Assembly (NCBI RefSeq): GCF_002407605.1
Contig: NZ_NXGV01000003.1
Span: forward strand, 511,905-575,904
DNA from: Marinobacter sp. ANT_B65
GTDB lineage: Bacteria; Pseudomonadota; Gammaproteobacteria; Pseudomonadales; Oleiphilaceae
DNA length: 64,000 nt
Direction of reading: 5' to 3'
Below the pieces are notes generated by a model. It saw only the letters and a list, made by a program, of their open reading frames with translations, ran no database searches and was not told where the DNA came from. Within the stretch, counting starts at the first letter, position 1. Each line of letters begins with the position of its first letter. Positions 14,082 through 24,027 of this stretch are shown here, in pieces. The translations under genes and the position numbers were made by a program.

Positions 14082-15359
14082 ATGAAATTCGAGACGCTCG
14101 CCCTCCACGCCGGTTTCAACGGCGACCCGACCACCAAGGCGGCCACAACTCCAATCTACCAGACCACATCCTACACGTTTGACGACACCCAGCATGGTGC
14201 AGACCTGTTTGATCTGAAGGTTGCCGGCAACATTTATACCCGAATCATGAACCCGACCAACTCTGTGCTCGAAGAGCGCATGGCAGCACTTGAAGGCGGC
14301 GTGGGCGCGCTTGCTGTTGCCTCGGGCATGTCAGCCATTACCTATGCCCTTCAAGCTATCTGTCGGGTTGGCAACAACATTATCAGCACCAGCCAGTTGT
14401 ATGGCGGCACCTACAACCTGTTCGCTCACTCTCTGCCAAATCAGGGCATTGAGTGCAGGATGGTTCGCCACGATGATTTCGATGCTATCGACAAGGCCAT
14501 TGACGACCAGACCCGCGCGCTGTTCTGCGAGTCTATTGGCAACCCCGCTGGCAATGTTGTCGATATTGCACGCTGGGCAGAGATTGCCCATAAGCATGGT
14601 ATCCCGCTGATTGTGGACAACACCGTCGCTACACCCTACCTGTGCCGCCCCTTCGAGCATGGTGCAGATATTGTCGTGCACTCGCTGACCAAGTACATCG
14701 GCGGCCACGGCACCACCGTAGCAGGCTGCATTGTTGATTCGGGCAAGTTTGACTGGAAAGCCAACGGCGCCAGGTTCCCTATGATGAATGAGCCGGACCC
14801 GTCCTATCACGGCGTGGTTTATACAGAAGCGCTGGGCGCCGCCGCGTTTATCGGCCGCTGCCGCGTTGTGCCGCTGCGCAACACCGGTGCCGCACTCTCA
14901 CCGTTCAATTCATTCCTGATCATGCAAGGCCTGGAAACTCTGGGGTTACGCATGGAGCGCCACTGCGAGAACGCCGAGAAAGTTGCCAACTTCCTGCAGA
15001 ACCACCCGGCAGTGGAATGGGTGAACTACGCAGCCCTGGCGAACAGCCCTTACAAGGCCACCTGTGAGAAGATTTGTGGAGGCAAAGCCTCCGGCATCCT
15101 GAGCTTCGGCATCAAAGGTGGCCTTGAGGCCGGCGCCAAATTCATTGATGCGCTGAATCTGATCTACCGCCTGGTGAACATTGGCGATGCCAAGTCCCTC
15201 GCCTGCCACCCGGCAACCACAACTCACCGCCAACTGAACCCGGAAGAGCTCAAGAGCGCGGGCGTCAGCGAAGATCTGGTACGGCTATCGATCGGCATTG
15301 AACACGTAGATGACATACTGGCCGATATCACTCAGGCTCTGGAAAAAGCCCAGGCTTGA
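14082..15359 (+). CDS. metY: O-acetylhomoserine aminocarboxypropyltransferase (425 aa)
   Basis: A PLP-dependent enzyme of the Cys/Met family that makes homocysteine from O-acetylhomoserine and sulfide. The PLP lysine is in VHSLTKYIGGHGTT (K near 204). The N-terminal motif FETLALHAGFNGD and the C-terminal RLSIGIEHVDD are typical, and length is normal. AAGGAAG precedes ATG 14082. It stands alone, followed by a stem-loop. I saw no recognisable SAM riboswitch in the short upstream region. Confidence 0.92.
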   Translation: MKFETLALHAGFNGDPTTKAATTPIYQTTSYTFDDTQHGADLFDLKVAGNIYTRIMNPTNSVLEERMAALEGGVGALAVASGMSAITYALQAICRVGNNIISTSQLYGGTYNLFAHSLPNQGIECRMVRHDDFDAIDKAIDDQTRALFCESIGNPAGNVVDIARWAEIAHKHGIPLIVDNTVATPYLCRPFEHGADIVVHSLTKYIGGHGTTVAGCIVDSGKFDWKANGARFPMMNEPDPSYHGVVYTEALGAAAFIGRCRVVPLRNTGAALSPFNSFLIMQGLETLGLRMERHCENAEKVANFLQNHPAVEWVNYAALANSPYKATCEKICGGKASGILSFGIKGGLEAGAKFIDALNLIYRLVNIGDAKSLACHPATTTHRQLNPEELKSAGVSEDLVRLSIGIEHVDDILADITQALEKAQA

Positions 15360-15369
15360 TTGTTCTCAA

Positions 15370-15395
15370 CCGGGTACGACGAACGTCGTACCCGG
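15370..15395 (+). terminator. Terminator-like stem-loop after metY
   Basis: CCGGGTACGAC, a GAAC loop, GTCGTACCCGG; the T tract behind it is weak. Confidence 0.6.
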
Positions 15396-15509
15396 TATCC
15401 TTTCTGCCCCCTGTTAATACCCCGTGATTGCCCTTACCCGCCTTGTAACTGCCTCCCCAGCCGATTATTCTCTAGGGTTCCCCTTATTCTTAATGAGAGT
15501 CTGGCTGCA

Positions 15510-16550
15510 ATGAGCGAAAGCGCAAAGCCCCGCGTCACCAGTGGTTCCAAATTCCGCAATGAGCATGGTTTTTCGGCTATCAAGGATGGCGTCAAACGCT
15601 CGGCAAATCAGGAACCCGTGTCGGACGAGCGCAAGCCCAAATGGCTGAGGGCGCGGATGCCCGGCGGCGAGCGCTATGAAGCTGTGCGCAAGAACGTCAG
15701 CGAGCACAGGGTGAGCACTGTATGCCAGGAGTCCCATTGTCCCAATATAGGTGAGTGCTGGGCTGCCGGCACCGCAACCATCATGGTTATGGGTTCCGTA
15801 TGCACTCGCGCCTGTCGGTTCTGTGCGGTGGATACAGGCAACCCCAATGGCTGGCTGGACAAAGATGAGCCAGAAAATACCGCAAAATCCGTCGAGCTCA
15901 TGGGGCTGCGCTATATCGTGCTTACCTCCGTTGACCGGGATGATCTGGAGGATGGCGGAGCCGCCCACTACGCGGCCTGCGTCTCAGCAATCAAACAACG
16001 TACACCTGAAGTCGCTGTTGAAGCTCTGACCCCGGACTTTGATGCAGTTATGTCCGATGTGGAGAAGGTGCTTGATTCTGGCCTTGAGGTGTTTGCCCAG
16101 AACGTGGAAACCGTGGAACGCCTGACACGCCGCGTACGTGATCCACGCGCAGGGTATAAGAAGACTCTCAGCGTTCTGGAGTATGCCAAACAATACCGCC
16201 CCGACGTACTTACCAAAACCAGCCTGATGCTGGGTCTGGGCGAGACCGAAGAGGAAATCCTGGCCACGATGGACGACCTTCGCGCAATCGGTGTGGATAT
16301 TCTGACTCTCGGCCAGTATCTGCGCCCCACTCCGAATCACCTGCCTGTAGAGAAATATGTAACTCCGGAAGACTTCAACAGGTATCGCGAGATTGGCCTT
16401 GAGAAAGGCTTTATGGAAGTGCCCTCAGGCCCCATGGTGCGCTCCAGCTACCGGGCAGACAGGGTGTTCGACAAAAACAATCTGGGGCTTTCGGTACCCG
16501 ATGTCCCCACATCTAACGCTATGCAGATCCCGGTAAAAGCGATCGATTAG
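15510..16550 (+). CDS. lipA: Lipoyl synthase (346 aa)
   Basis: A radical-SAM enzyme that inserts two sulfur atoms into the octanoyl chain on lipoyl domains. Both clusters are visible: [12 protein letters not shown] near residues 72-83 (auxiliary cluster) and CTRACRFC near 98-105 (SAM cluster). The conserved C-terminal RSSYRAD is present. ATG 15510 is chosen from the usual N-terminus; the upstream 50 codons are not conserved in character. The partner lipB is at 37 kb, not adjacent, as is common in this group. Confidence 0.95.
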   Translation: MSESAKPRVTSGSKFRNEHGFSAIKDGVKRSANQEPVSDERKPKWLRARMPGGERYEAVRKNVSEHRVSTVCQESHCPNIGECWAAGTATIMVMGSVCTRACRFCAVDTGNPNGWLDKDEPENTAKSVELMGLRYIVLTSVDRDDLEDGGAAHYAACVSAIKQRTPEVAVEALTPDFDAVMSDVEKVLDSGLEVFAQNVETVERLTRRVRDPRAGYKKTLSVLEYAKQYRPDVLTKTSLMLGLGETEEEILATMDDLRAIGVDILTLGQYLRPTPNHLPVEKYVTPEDFNRYREIGLEKGFMEVPSGPMVRSSYRADRVFDKNNLGLSVPDVPTSNAMQIPVKAID

Positions 16551-16568
16551 CAGGGCTCAGTCAGGAGT

Positions 16569-16600
16569 GCCGCCTCACAGGTCTGCTGTAAGGCGGCGTC
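16569..16600. terminator. Convergent terminator stem
   Basis: GCCGCCT and AGGCGGC pair around about 13 bases, between lipA and the oppositely transcribed LTXXQ gene. Confidence 0.5.
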
Positions 16601-16625
16601 AGAAAGATCAGGGCACCAGATACAT

Positions 16626-17051
16626 TTACTGGCTCTGTTGCTGCATCTGCTGACGCATCTTCTGCATTCTCTTCTCCAGCTCGTCGCGCTGTTCCTGAGT
16701 GAACACACTGTCTACCCTGGCCTGCATCAACGCTGAAAGCGTGGCGATTTCGCCGGTCACATCACCCAGATCATCACCATATCCGCGGATAGCGTCTTCG
16801 TCATATTCTGCTTTGATTTCTTTCTGCATCTGCTCTTGCAAGGCGCGAGCTTCTTCGCGCAGCGTACCAATCTCACCCTGCATTGAATCAAGAATACTGC
16901 GGATCTCTTTCTGCTGATCCTCCGAAAGCCCTACCATCTCAGCCAGCTGGGCAATCTGATCCGGCTGACCTCCCGCTGCTTGCTGAGCCAGTGCCGGTGC
17001 AGCAAGGCTCAATACAACAAGAGCTATACCGAACAGTTTAGCGAGCTTCAT
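16626..17051 (-). CDS. Periplasmic LTXXQ (Spy/CpxP-like) protein (141 aa)
   Basis: A signal peptide (residues 1-23, ending APALAQQ) is followed by an all-helical, Gln/Glu-rich body. LAEMVGLSEDQQKEIRSIL (near residues 36-54) is the LTXXQ-type repeat, with a weaker second copy (MQARVDSVFTQEQRDELEKR). Such proteins act as periplasmic chaperones or envelope-stress modulators. ATG 17051 is chosen because the longer frame reading to 17735 lacks a signal and covers intergenic DNA. No stress-regulator gene is next to it. Confidence 0.75.
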   Translation of the reverse strand: MKLAKLFGIALVVLSLAAPALAQQAAGGQPDQIAQLAEMVGLSEDQQKEIRSILDSMQGEIGTLREEARALQEQMQKEIKAEYDEDAIRGYGDDLGDVTGEIATLSALMQARVDSVFTQEQRDELEKRMQKMRQQMQQQSQ

Positions 17052-17276
17052 AAAAATCTCCGTTAACGATTTGATTTTGGATAATTCACTGGGGTGACAC
17101 CCTAAAGCATCCCGGCCCTGACTTTCACCCCGATATCCCTTCAATTTGTACATGTTGAGAACTGTGCCCACTCTGAGCCCGCCAGTGATGGGCATTGAAA
17201 CAAATGTGAAAGTTTGGTCATTCCCCTTCATAATGACGCGATTCAAACACCGCCCGAGTATCAAGAGAGTATCAAG

Positions 17277-18212
17277 ATGGCTATTAACTGGTTTCCAGGG
17301 CATATGCATAAAGCCCGCAAGGAAATCAAAAAGATCATGCCTCAGATGGATCTCATCATTGAGGTACTGGACGCGCGCATTCCTTTCAGCAGCGAAAACC
17401 CGCTGGTGCCAGCTCTGCGTGGCGAAACACCTCTGATCAGAGTCCTTAACAAACGCGACCTGGCAGATCCGGAAATCACCTCCCTGTGGCAGACCTGGCT
17501 GGAAAAAGAGCGCGGCGTAAGAACCATCACCCTCACCCGCAATCAGCGTGGTGAAGCACTGGATATACTGCGCCTTGCCAGCGAAATGACACCGAACCAT
17601 GACCGCCAGAAAAGTGCTCTGCGGGTTATGATTCTGGGGATACCCAATGTGGGAAAATCTACCCTGATCAACACTCTGGCGGGACGCCCGGCGGCAAAAA
17701 CAGGCAATGAGCCAGCGGTAACCAAGTCGCAGCAAACCATTAAGTTGCCGGACAATATTCTGCTTTACGATACACCGGGCTTCCTGTGGCCGAAGCTTTC
17801 ACCTGAAGCATGCGGCTACAGGCTGGCAATCACCGGCGCCATTCGCAGTTCGGTTCTGGATTTCGAAGATATCGCTCTGTTTGAGGCCGATTATTTACAT
17901 CAAGCCTATCCGGAGCTGGTGAAAGCCCGCTATGGCTTTGACGAACTGCCTGCAGACGGCCTGGCCATAATGGACGGAATTGCTGCCAAACGCCGCTTTC
18001 TCGGCCGTGGTGGCGTACCCGACCTTAACAAGGTCTCTGAAGTACTGCTCAATGAGTTCCGCGCAGGCACTCTCGGGCGAATTTCCCTGGAGACTCCAGA
18101 CATGGTAGAGCGGGAAATACAGGAAGCCGCTGCTGCCGAAGCTGAAAATGAGTCTAAACTTGCAGAAAAGAAAGCCGCGGCCAAAGCATCCCGCTCTGGC
18201 CGCCGCTCATAA
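17277..18212 (+). CDS. Circularly permuted ribosome-assembly GTPase, YlqF/RbgA type (311 aa)
   Basis: The G motifs appear in permuted order: NKRD (G4) near residue 60, then GIPNVGKST (G1) near 124, then DTPG (G3) near 168. The N-terminal [18 protein letters not shown] is the RbgA signature. The family helps mature the large ribosomal subunit. The C-terminus ends in an Ala/Glu/Lys-rich tail. ATG 17277 follows AGAGAG. fabB starts ten bases after the stop, so the two are probably one transcript. Confidence 0.88.
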   Translation: MAINWFPGHMHKARKEIKKIMPQMDLIIEVLDARIPFSSENPLVPALRGETPLIRVLNKRDLADPEITSLWQTWLEKERGVRTITLTRNQRGEALDILRLASEMTPNHDRQKSALRVMILGIPNVGKSTLINTLAGRPAAKTGNEPAVTKSQQTIKLPDNILLYDTPGFLWPKLSPEACGYRLAITGAIRSSVLDFEDIALFEADYLHQAYPELVKARYGFDELPADGLAIMDGIAAKRRFLGRGGVPDLNKVSEVLLNEFRAGTLGRISLETPDMVEREIQEAAAAEAENESKLAEKKAAAKASRSGRRS

Positions 18213-18222
18213 GGAGAACAGC

Positions 18223-19437
18223 ATGAGACGAGTCGTCGTCACCGGCATGGGCATCGTTTCCTGCCTCGGAAACTCTCTTGATGAGGTTTACGCAAGCCTC
18301 AAAAACGGAACCTCAGGCATCCGCTTCAATGAAACCTACAAAGAGATGGGATTTCGAAGCCTGGTTTCCGGATCCCCAATGGTTGATACCACCGTTATTG
18401 ACCGCAAAATGCGGCGCTTCATGGGGCCGTCGGCCATGTACAGCTATCTCGCCATGGAGCAGGCAATTGCCCAGGCGGGCCTGAGCGACGAGCAGGTTTC
18501 CAACGATCGCACAGGGCTGATTGCGGGCTCTGGCGGCTCATCCTGCTCAAGCCAGGTTGAAGCAACCGACATCATGCGTGCAAAAGGCGTCAAACGAATC
18601 GGGCCCTACATGGTACCCCGCATCATGACCAGTACAGTTTCTGCCTGTCTGGCCACTGCATACAAGATTCGCGGAGTGAACTACTCAATGTCTTCTGCCT
18701 GTGCCACCAGTGCCCACTGCATCGGCCATGCCATGGAGCAGATTCAGAACGGCAAGCAGGATATCGTATTTGCCGGAGGTGGTGAGGAAGAAGACTGGAG
18801 CCTCACAATGATGTTTGATGCCATGGGCGCACTTTCTACCAAGTACAACGATGCTCCGGAAACTGCATCTCGCCCCTTCGATTCCGGGCGCGATGGTTTC
18901 GTGATCGCCGGCGGCGGCGGCATGGTGGTACTGGAAGAACTTGAACACGCGCAAAAGCGCGGAGCCAATATTATCGCAGAGCTTACCGGATACGGAGCCA
19001 CCTCTGACGGTTACGATATGGTAGCGCCCTCGGGTGAAGGCGCCCAGCGCTGCATGAAGCAGGCGATGGCTACCATTCGCGGCAAGATTGATTACATCAA
19101 TGCCCACGGGACCAGCACCCCTGTAGGTGATCTGGCCGAAATGGGCGCCGTGCAGAAAACCTTCGGCGCCGATATTCCCGCCATTTCATCAACAAAATCC
19201 CTCTCCGGCCACTCTCTCGGGGCCGCTGGCGTTCACGAAGCCATATACTCCCTGCTGATGCTACAGCATGGTTTTATTGCCGGTACCGCCAACCTTGCTT
19301 CGGTAGATGAGGCCATTGGGAACATGCCTCTGGTGGGGCCTCAGGGCCGGGAAGCAGCACTTGAAACAGTTATGTCCAACAGCTTCGGCTTTGGTGGAAC
19401 AAACGCCTCTCTGGTATTTGAGAAACTGCCAGCCTGA
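18223..19437 (+). CDS. fabB: 3-oxoacyl-ACP synthase I (404 aa)
   Basis: A condensing enzyme of fatty-acid elongation, needed for unsaturated fatty acids. The catalytic triad is visible: Cys in [10 protein letters not shown], His in [11 protein letters not shown] and His in [11 protein letters not shown]. The N-terminus [15 protein letters not shown] and C-terminus [15 protein letters not shown] are typical. AAGGAGA supports ATG 18223. fabA is not next to it, unlike in Pseudomonas. Confidence 0.93.
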   Translation: MRRVVVTGMGIVSCLGNSLDEVYASLKNGTSGIRFNETYKEMGFRSLVSGSPMVDTTVIDRKMRRFMGPSAMYSYLAMEQAIAQAGLSDEQVSNDRTGLIAGSGGSSCSSQVEATDIMRAKGVKRIGPYMVPRIMTSTVSACLATAYKIRGVNYSMSSACATSAHCIGHAMEQIQNGKQDIVFAGGGEEEDWSLTMMFDAMGALSTKYNDAPETASRPFDSGRDGFVIAGGGGMVVLEELEHAQKRGANIIAELTGYGATSDGYDMVAPSGEGAQRCMKQAMATIRGKIDYINAHGTSTPVGDLAEMGAVQKTFGADIPAISSTKSLSGHSLGAAGVHEAIYSLLMLQHGFIAGTANLASVDEAIGNMPLVGPQGREAALETVMSNSFGFGGTNASLVFEKLPA

Positions 19438-19548
19438 AGGCAATCCAGGCGGGTCCGGTTCCACGGCCCCGCCTTTTATTTCAGCTATATGGAAATATCC
19501 TTAAGTTTGGTCATTGGCAAACGGGCTCCCGCGTATTAAAGTAGCAAC

Positions 19549-19562
19549 TTGACTTGCATCAA
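19549..19562 (+). promoter_or_regulatory. FNR/ANR box upstream of the anr-like gene
   Basis: TTGACTTGCATCAA matches TTGAT-N4-ATCAA in nine of ten fixed positions. It lies 20 bases before the start codon of an FNR-type regulator; binding there would block transcription, suggesting autorepression. Confidence 0.65.
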
Positions 19563-19581
19563 TTTGGACGGTTCATAAGCG

Positions 19582-20337
19582 ATGGCACGAGCAATTAATT
19601 TCCGCCAAGTCCCTGCACCGCTAAAAGCGTCCTGCCACCAATGCAGCCTGAGCAACCTGTGCTTGCCTCTCGCCATTGAAGATAACGACCTGGAAAGACT
19701 GGAAGATATCGTTCAGCAGGGCCGCATTTACAACCGCGGTGAACATATATTTGATCAGAGCACGCCCTTTCGCTCCTGCTTTGCAGTAAAAAGCGGTTCC
19801 ATCAAAACATCGATTATTACTGAAAGCGGTGAAGAACAGGTCACGGGGTTCTTTATGCCCGGCGAACTTGTTGGGCTGGACAGCATGAGTGGTGAATCCT
19901 ACGCTTGCACAGCAAAAGCTCTTGAACGCACCAGCGTATGCGAGTTCCCTGTAGACAAGCTGGAAGAGCTCACCGTAAAACTGCCGGAATTACAGCACCA
20001 CATGTATCACCTGATGAGTCAGGAGATCCAGAATGGTCACCAGCTCGCGATGCTGTTAAGCAAAAATACGGCCGAGGAACGCATTGCATCTTTGCTTCTG
20101 TCCCTGTCCAGTCGCTTCCAGCGTCGGCGCATGTCACCCACAAACTTCAGCCTCCCAATGGCCAGGAACGACATCGCCAACTTCCTGGGTCTTGCGGTTG
20201 AAACCGTCAGCCGTGTTTTCACACGTTTCCAGAACCAGGGCATCATCAAGGCACGGGGCCGTGAAGTGGAACTGCTGGATGTTGAAGCGCTGCAGATGGT
20301 AACCCGGGAGTTTTCCCGCCAGGGCTGCCAGCAATAA
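19582..20337 (+). CDS. anr: FNR/ANR-type oxygen-sensing regulator (251 aa)
   Basis: The four ligands for an oxygen-labile iron-sulfur cluster are present: C18, C21, C27 (CHQCSLSNLC) and C120 (SVCEFPVD). A cyclic-nucleotide-like beta barrel follows. The C-terminal helix-turn-helix reads LGLAVETVSRVFTRFQ, with the E-x2-SR recognition set that reads TTGAT half sites. It should switch genes for low-oxygen respiration. A matching box lies directly upstream. The gene is alone; no hemN or cytochrome oxidase gene is nearby. Confidence 0.92.
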   Translation: MARAINFRQVPAPLKASCHQCSLSNLCLPLAIEDNDLERLEDIVQQGRIYNRGEHIFDQSTPFRSCFAVKSGSIKTSIITESGEEQVTGFFMPGELVGLDSMSGESYACTAKALERTSVCEFPVDKLEELTVKLPELQHHMYHLMSQEIQNGHQLAMLLSKNTAEERIASLLLSLSSRFQRRRMSPTNFSLPMARNDIANFLGLAVETVSRVFTRFQNQGIIKARGREVELLDVEALQMVTREFSRQGCQQ

Positions 20338-20362
20338 ACTGCCTTACTGAAACCGGCCGGAT

Positions 20363-21241
20363 TTATTCGGCCGGTGTTACAGCAGAGATGTGCTTTTCCT
20401 CGTCCCTCAGCATTGCCAGTTCATCGAACAGCCCGGAACGCCAGGGAACCTGCTTGATACCAAAGGTATTGCGGAGCTTAGTACAGATCAGCGCAGTGTT
20501 TGGCGGCTCCAGAGCACCCCATGCCGGCATGTCATCGATTACATGAAGATCCTCGGGAATACCAGGTAACCCCGCAATCGCAAGCCCCAGCTCATACATA
20601 CTGATGACCTCAGCGCCCGCATGCTGAAATGTTCCCCATGCTTCTGCTCCGCAATCCAGCTGCTGTATAACGGCCGCCATTACCCTGGCAAGATCTCTCA
20701 CCGCAACCGGCTGGCCCACACAGCGCCCCGGCAGCAATAAAGGTTCATCAGATGCCGTACTCACCCTAACCTTCCGGATAAAACGACTCAGGCTCCAGCC
20801 GGAACGTAGAATGATGTGCCGAGGCAGAAGGGTACGCAATGCCTGTTCGCACTCCCACTGCCAGTTGCCCAGCTGATTAACCGGCTGTCCCGGGTTTGAG
20901 GATATGTAGCCACTCTGTTTGCGGCCATCAAATACGTAACAGGAAGATAGCTGAAACAAAGCCATATTCCTGTCACGAGCAAACTCGGCGATAGCCAGGG
21001 GTAACGAAAAAGCTGCTTTTTGTGTGCCCTCAGGATCGCGCTCAGCAGCTTCGGGGTCCGCCAGCCATAGCGCATTGACGATAAGGTCGGTGTCCTTCGG
21101 AATCCAGCTTTCGAGCGCACTCAGATTGACACCTGCAGGATCGCTGATCAGCAAGGGGCTGACATGCAGGGAAGTCTCCCGAAGCAACTCAAGCAGAATT
21201 TTCCCCAAGGGACCGTAATCGTGAACAACAAGTACATGCAC
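20363..21241 (-). CDS. RmlD-like sugar-nucleotide-binding protein (292 aa)
   Basis: A Rossmann-type N-terminus (MHVLVVHDYGPLGKILLELL) and a short-chain-reductase layout (LFQLSSCYVFDGRKQSGY, about residues 96-113) match the dTDP-4-dehydrorhamnose reductase-like family. The usual active Tyr-x3-Lys is not found: the segment reads GNWQWECEQALR. It may therefore bind NAD(P) without reducing a sugar. No rhamnose pathway genes are near. The role is unknown. Confidence 0.65.
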   Translation of the reverse strand: MHVLVVHDYGPLGKILLELLRETSLHVSPLLISDPAGVNLSALESWIPKDTDLIVNALWLADPEAAERDPEGTQKAAFSLPLAIAEFARDRNMALFQLSSCYVFDGRKQSGYISSNPGQPVNQLGNWQWECEQALRTLLPRHIILRSGWSLSRFIRKVRVSTASDEPLLLPGRCVGQPVAVRDLARVMAAVIQQLDCGAEAWGTFQHAGAEVISMYELGLAIAGLPGIPEDLHVIDDMPAWGALEPPNTALICTKLRNTFGIKQVPWRSGLFDELAMLRDEEKHISAVTPAE

Positions 21242-21315
21242 TAGAGTTCAATGCCTCCGGATATTACTGATATGAGATGCTTCGGGATTCCTTCAGAGCA
21301 GTGGATTCCCGTACG

Positions 21316-22392
21316 TTAAATATAGATGCGAGGCACTCTGTTGGTAATCCCTGTCAGCAGCTCATAAGAGATCGTACCTGCACAGGCAGCAACCTCATCC
21401 ACACCAACGGTTTTACCCCAAAGTTCAACTCTATCGCCTTCACTGGCGTCCGGCGCGTTACTCAGATCCACCGCCAGCATATCCATGGAGACCCGGCCAA
21501 TCAGCCGGATTCTCTGGCTGTCGATGGCTGCAGGCGTACCGGTTCCGGCATGGCGGGGATAGCCATCCGCGTAGCCAATAGCCACCATACCCATACGGGT
21601 ATCGCGCTCGGCCACCCAGGCCCGTCCATAACCCACGGCTTCACCGGCTCTGACCACCCTTGTGGTGATGAGAGGCGCCTCAAGGCTCATTACAGGCTCA
21701 AGCCCCAGCTCCGGGCCTGTCTTGCCGACCACTGGCGATCCACCATAAAGCATGATCCCCGGGCGACTCCAGTCAAACAGTGGCTGACCGGAGATAAAGT
21801 GGGCCGCAGAATTACCCAGGCTTTTCATCACTCCAGGCCAGGCCGACGTTGCGGTTTCAAAAACGGCCGTCTGAGCGGCGGTCATTGTACTGCTGGTATC
21901 ATCAGCGCAGGCAAAATGGCTGACAAAACCCAGAAGCCGGCTGCCAGCGCCTGCCTTTTCCACACGAGCCATCACAGCCTGCAGATCATCTGGCCAGAAC
22001 CCCAGGCGATTCATACCCGTGTTAACTTTCAGCCAGAACCAGGGCATGTCATCACCCTGTTCCAGCCACTCCAGCTGCTTCTCGTTGTGCAGTACTGGCT
22101 CAAAGTTACTGCATTCACAGTCGGCAAGATCACCACGGGCATGCACACCCTGAAGCAGTACCACTGGCTGCACCAACCCTGCGGCACGGATAGCCAGAGC
22201 CTCTTCAATGCAGGCCACAGCATACCTGGGCGCAACATCCGCCAGGGCCGATGCAACCTGCGCAATACCGTGACCATAACCGTCAGCCTTTACAACAGCC
22301 ATAGCTTTCGCGCTACCAGCCCGATCGGCTGCCGTACGGTAATTGCGCTTTAGCGCCTCCAGATCAATACTGGCAGCCGTACTACGTGGCAT
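21316..22392 (-). CDS. alr: Alanine racemase (358 aa)
   Basis: Converts L-alanine to D-alanine for peptidoglycan. The PLP lysine is in AVVKADGYGHG (K near 34), and the second active-site segment VGYGRAW (near 253) is present. The start codon overlaps the dnaB stop (TGATG), so the two are coupled, the same order as in Pseudomonas. Normal length. Confidence 0.94.
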   Translation of the reverse strand: MPRSTAASIDLEALKRNYRTAADRAGSAKAMAVVKADGYGHGIAQVASALADVAPRYAVACIEEALAIRAAGLVQPVVLLQGVHARGDLADCECSNFEPVLHNEKQLEWLEQGDDMPWFWLKVNTGMNRLGFWPDDLQAVMARVEKAGAGSRLLGFVSHFACADDTSSTMTAAQTAVFETATSAWPGVMKSLGNSAAHFISGQPLFDWSRPGIMLYGGSPVVGKTGPELGLEPVMSLEAPLITTRVVRAGEAVGYGRAWVAERDTRMGMVAIGYADGYPRHAGTGTPAAIDSQRIRLIGRVSMDMLAVDLSNAPDASEGDRVELWGKTVGVDEVAACAGTISYELLTGITNRVPRIYI

Positions 22393-23798
22393 CAGTACTC
22401 ACCACCATAGTCGCCATAATCACCGTGAGCCAGGTCTTCAAATTTGGTGTATTTCCCGATAAACGCTAGGCGAATCGTACCAATGGGACCATTACGCTGT
22501 TTACCGATGATGATTTCAGCAATACCTTTATCCTGGGTATCCTCGTTATAGACCTCATCGCGGTATACAAACATGATGACATCCGCATCCTGCTCGATCG
22601 CTCCAGATTCACGCAGATCCGAGTTGATCGGGCGTTTGTTGGGACGCTGCTCCAGACTCCGGTTAAGCTGGGAAAGAGCAACTACAGGGCAGCTGAGCTC
22701 TTTGGCGATGCCCTTCAATGAACGGGAGATTTCCGAGATTTCCGCCGTCCGGCCTTCTGTGTTGCCTGGCACCCGCATCAACTGCAGGTAATCCACCATG
22801 ATCAGCCCGATTTTTCCGTCATTTTCACGGGCAATACGACGGGCGCGGGAGCGCAATTCCGTTGGACTGAGGCCGGGAGTGTCATCAATATACAAGGGCT
22901 TGTCTTTAAGCAGGCTCACTGCAGAAGTCAGTCGGGGCCAGTCGTCTTCTTCCAGCTTGCCGCCACGAACCTTGCTCTGATCGATACGCCCAAGAGATGA
23001 AAGCATACGCATGGCAAGAGCATCTGCGGGCATTTCCATACTGAATACCAGAACCGGTGTGCCAGTACTTATAAGCGCATTCTCGACGATATTCATGGCA
23101 AAGGTGGTTTTACCCATGGAGGGCCTGCCCGCCACAATGATGAGATCTGCCGGCTGCATACCGGAAGTCTGTTCATCCAGATCCCTGAACCCTGTAGTCA
23201 GGCCCGTTGTCTGCTCTCCGGATTCGAACAGCTCTTCTATACGGCTCAGGGTTTTGGTCAGAATAGGATTAATCGACTGGGGGCCGGAACCTTCTTTGAC
23301 CCTGGACTCGGCAATCTGGAATACGTTGCGTTCGGCTTCGTCGAGAATTTCGTTGCTGTTACGCCCCAGAGGGTTAAACGCCGAATCTGAAATCTTGCCA
23401 GAAACTTCAACGAGCTGCCTCAGAATCGACCGCTCGCGCACAATCTCTGCATAAGCACGGATATTGGCTGCACCTGGCGTTTTCTCGGCCAGCTCCGCCA
23501 GATAGGACAACCCGCCAGCATCTTCGATATCACCGGCCCGCTCCAGAAACTCGGCCAGAGTGACTACGTCGAGTGGCTCGTTCTCACTGGCCAGACGCTC
23601 AACAGCACCGAAAATCAACCGGTGATCCTGGCGATAGAAATCAACAGAAGTGATTATCTCGGTGATTTCATCAAACCGCCGGTTATCCAGCATAAGGCCG
23701 CCCAGAACCGCCTGTTCCGCTTCAACGGAATGAGGAGGCACCTTTATTCGGCTGGTTTCGGGATCAGTACTCGCGGGCTTCAGGTTAGGCTTGGCCAT
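22392..23798 (-). CDS. dnaB: Replicative DNA helicase (468 aa)
   Basis: Hexameric helicase at the fork. The N-terminal DnaG-interacting domain (PPHSVEAEQAVLGGLMLDN) is followed by the RecA-like core with Walker A GRPSMGKTTFAMN near residue 235, Walker B LIMVDYLQLM near 335, and DLRESGAIEQDADV. Intein-free and full length. It lies downstream of rplI behind two hairpins, so it is probably partly uncoupled from the ribosomal operon. Confidence 0.96.
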   Translation of the reverse strand: MAKPNLKPASTDPETSRIKVPPHSVEAEQAVLGGLMLDNRRFDEITEIITSVDFYRQDHRLIFGAVERLASENEPLDVVTLAEFLERAGDIEDAGGLSYLAELAEKTPGAANIRAYAEIVRERSILRQLVEVSGKISDSAFNPLGRNSNEILDEAERNVFQIAESRVKEGSGPQSINPILTKTLSRIEELFESGEQTTGLTTGFRDLDEQTSGMQPADLIIVAGRPSMGKTTFAMNIVENALISTGTPVLVFSMEMPADALAMRMLSSLGRIDQSKVRGGKLEEDDWPRLTSAVSLLKDKPLYIDDTPGLSPTELRSRARRIARENDGKIGLIMVDYLQLMRVPGNTEGRTAEISEISRSLKGIAKELSCPVVALSQLNRSLEQRPNKRPINSDLRESGAIEQDADVIMFVYRDEVYNEDTQDKGIAEIIIGKQRNGPIGTIRLAFIGKYTKFEDLAHGDYGDYGGEY

Positions 23799-23892
23799 GA
23801 AAACATCTTCAGTTAAGCATCATAACCACGACAGTGTATGTGGAATGTCGCAGCAATGGGAGGGGGTTTTATGCTGACAGCATACCAGAAAG

Positions 23893-23968
23893 CAACAGGC
23901 CCGAAAGCCGTATAAACGGTTCGGGCCTGTTGTTTTGGCTTGCGGTGAATTCCGGGGAGCTCACCGCA
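23893..23968. terminator. Two stem-loops between rplI and dnaB
   Basis: CAACAGGCCCGAA pairs with TTCGGGCCTGTTG (23893-23932); just beyond, TTGCGGTGA pairs with TCACCGCAA (23939-23968). They can stop or attenuate the ribosomal-protein transcript. Confidence 0.65.
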
Positions 23969-24027
23969 AGCCACCAGCGCGTTACAGAGAACCGGGCACG
24001 CCCGGCTCTGCTTTCAGGGAAAGCAGA

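Noticed and set aside
16626..17735. A 369-aa form of the LTXXQ protein
   Set aside because: The added N-terminus is intergenic translation; the real protein begins with its signal peptide at 17051.
21277..22353. Long open frame opposite alr
   Set aside because: Antisense to a clear alanine racemase, without domain or ribosome site.
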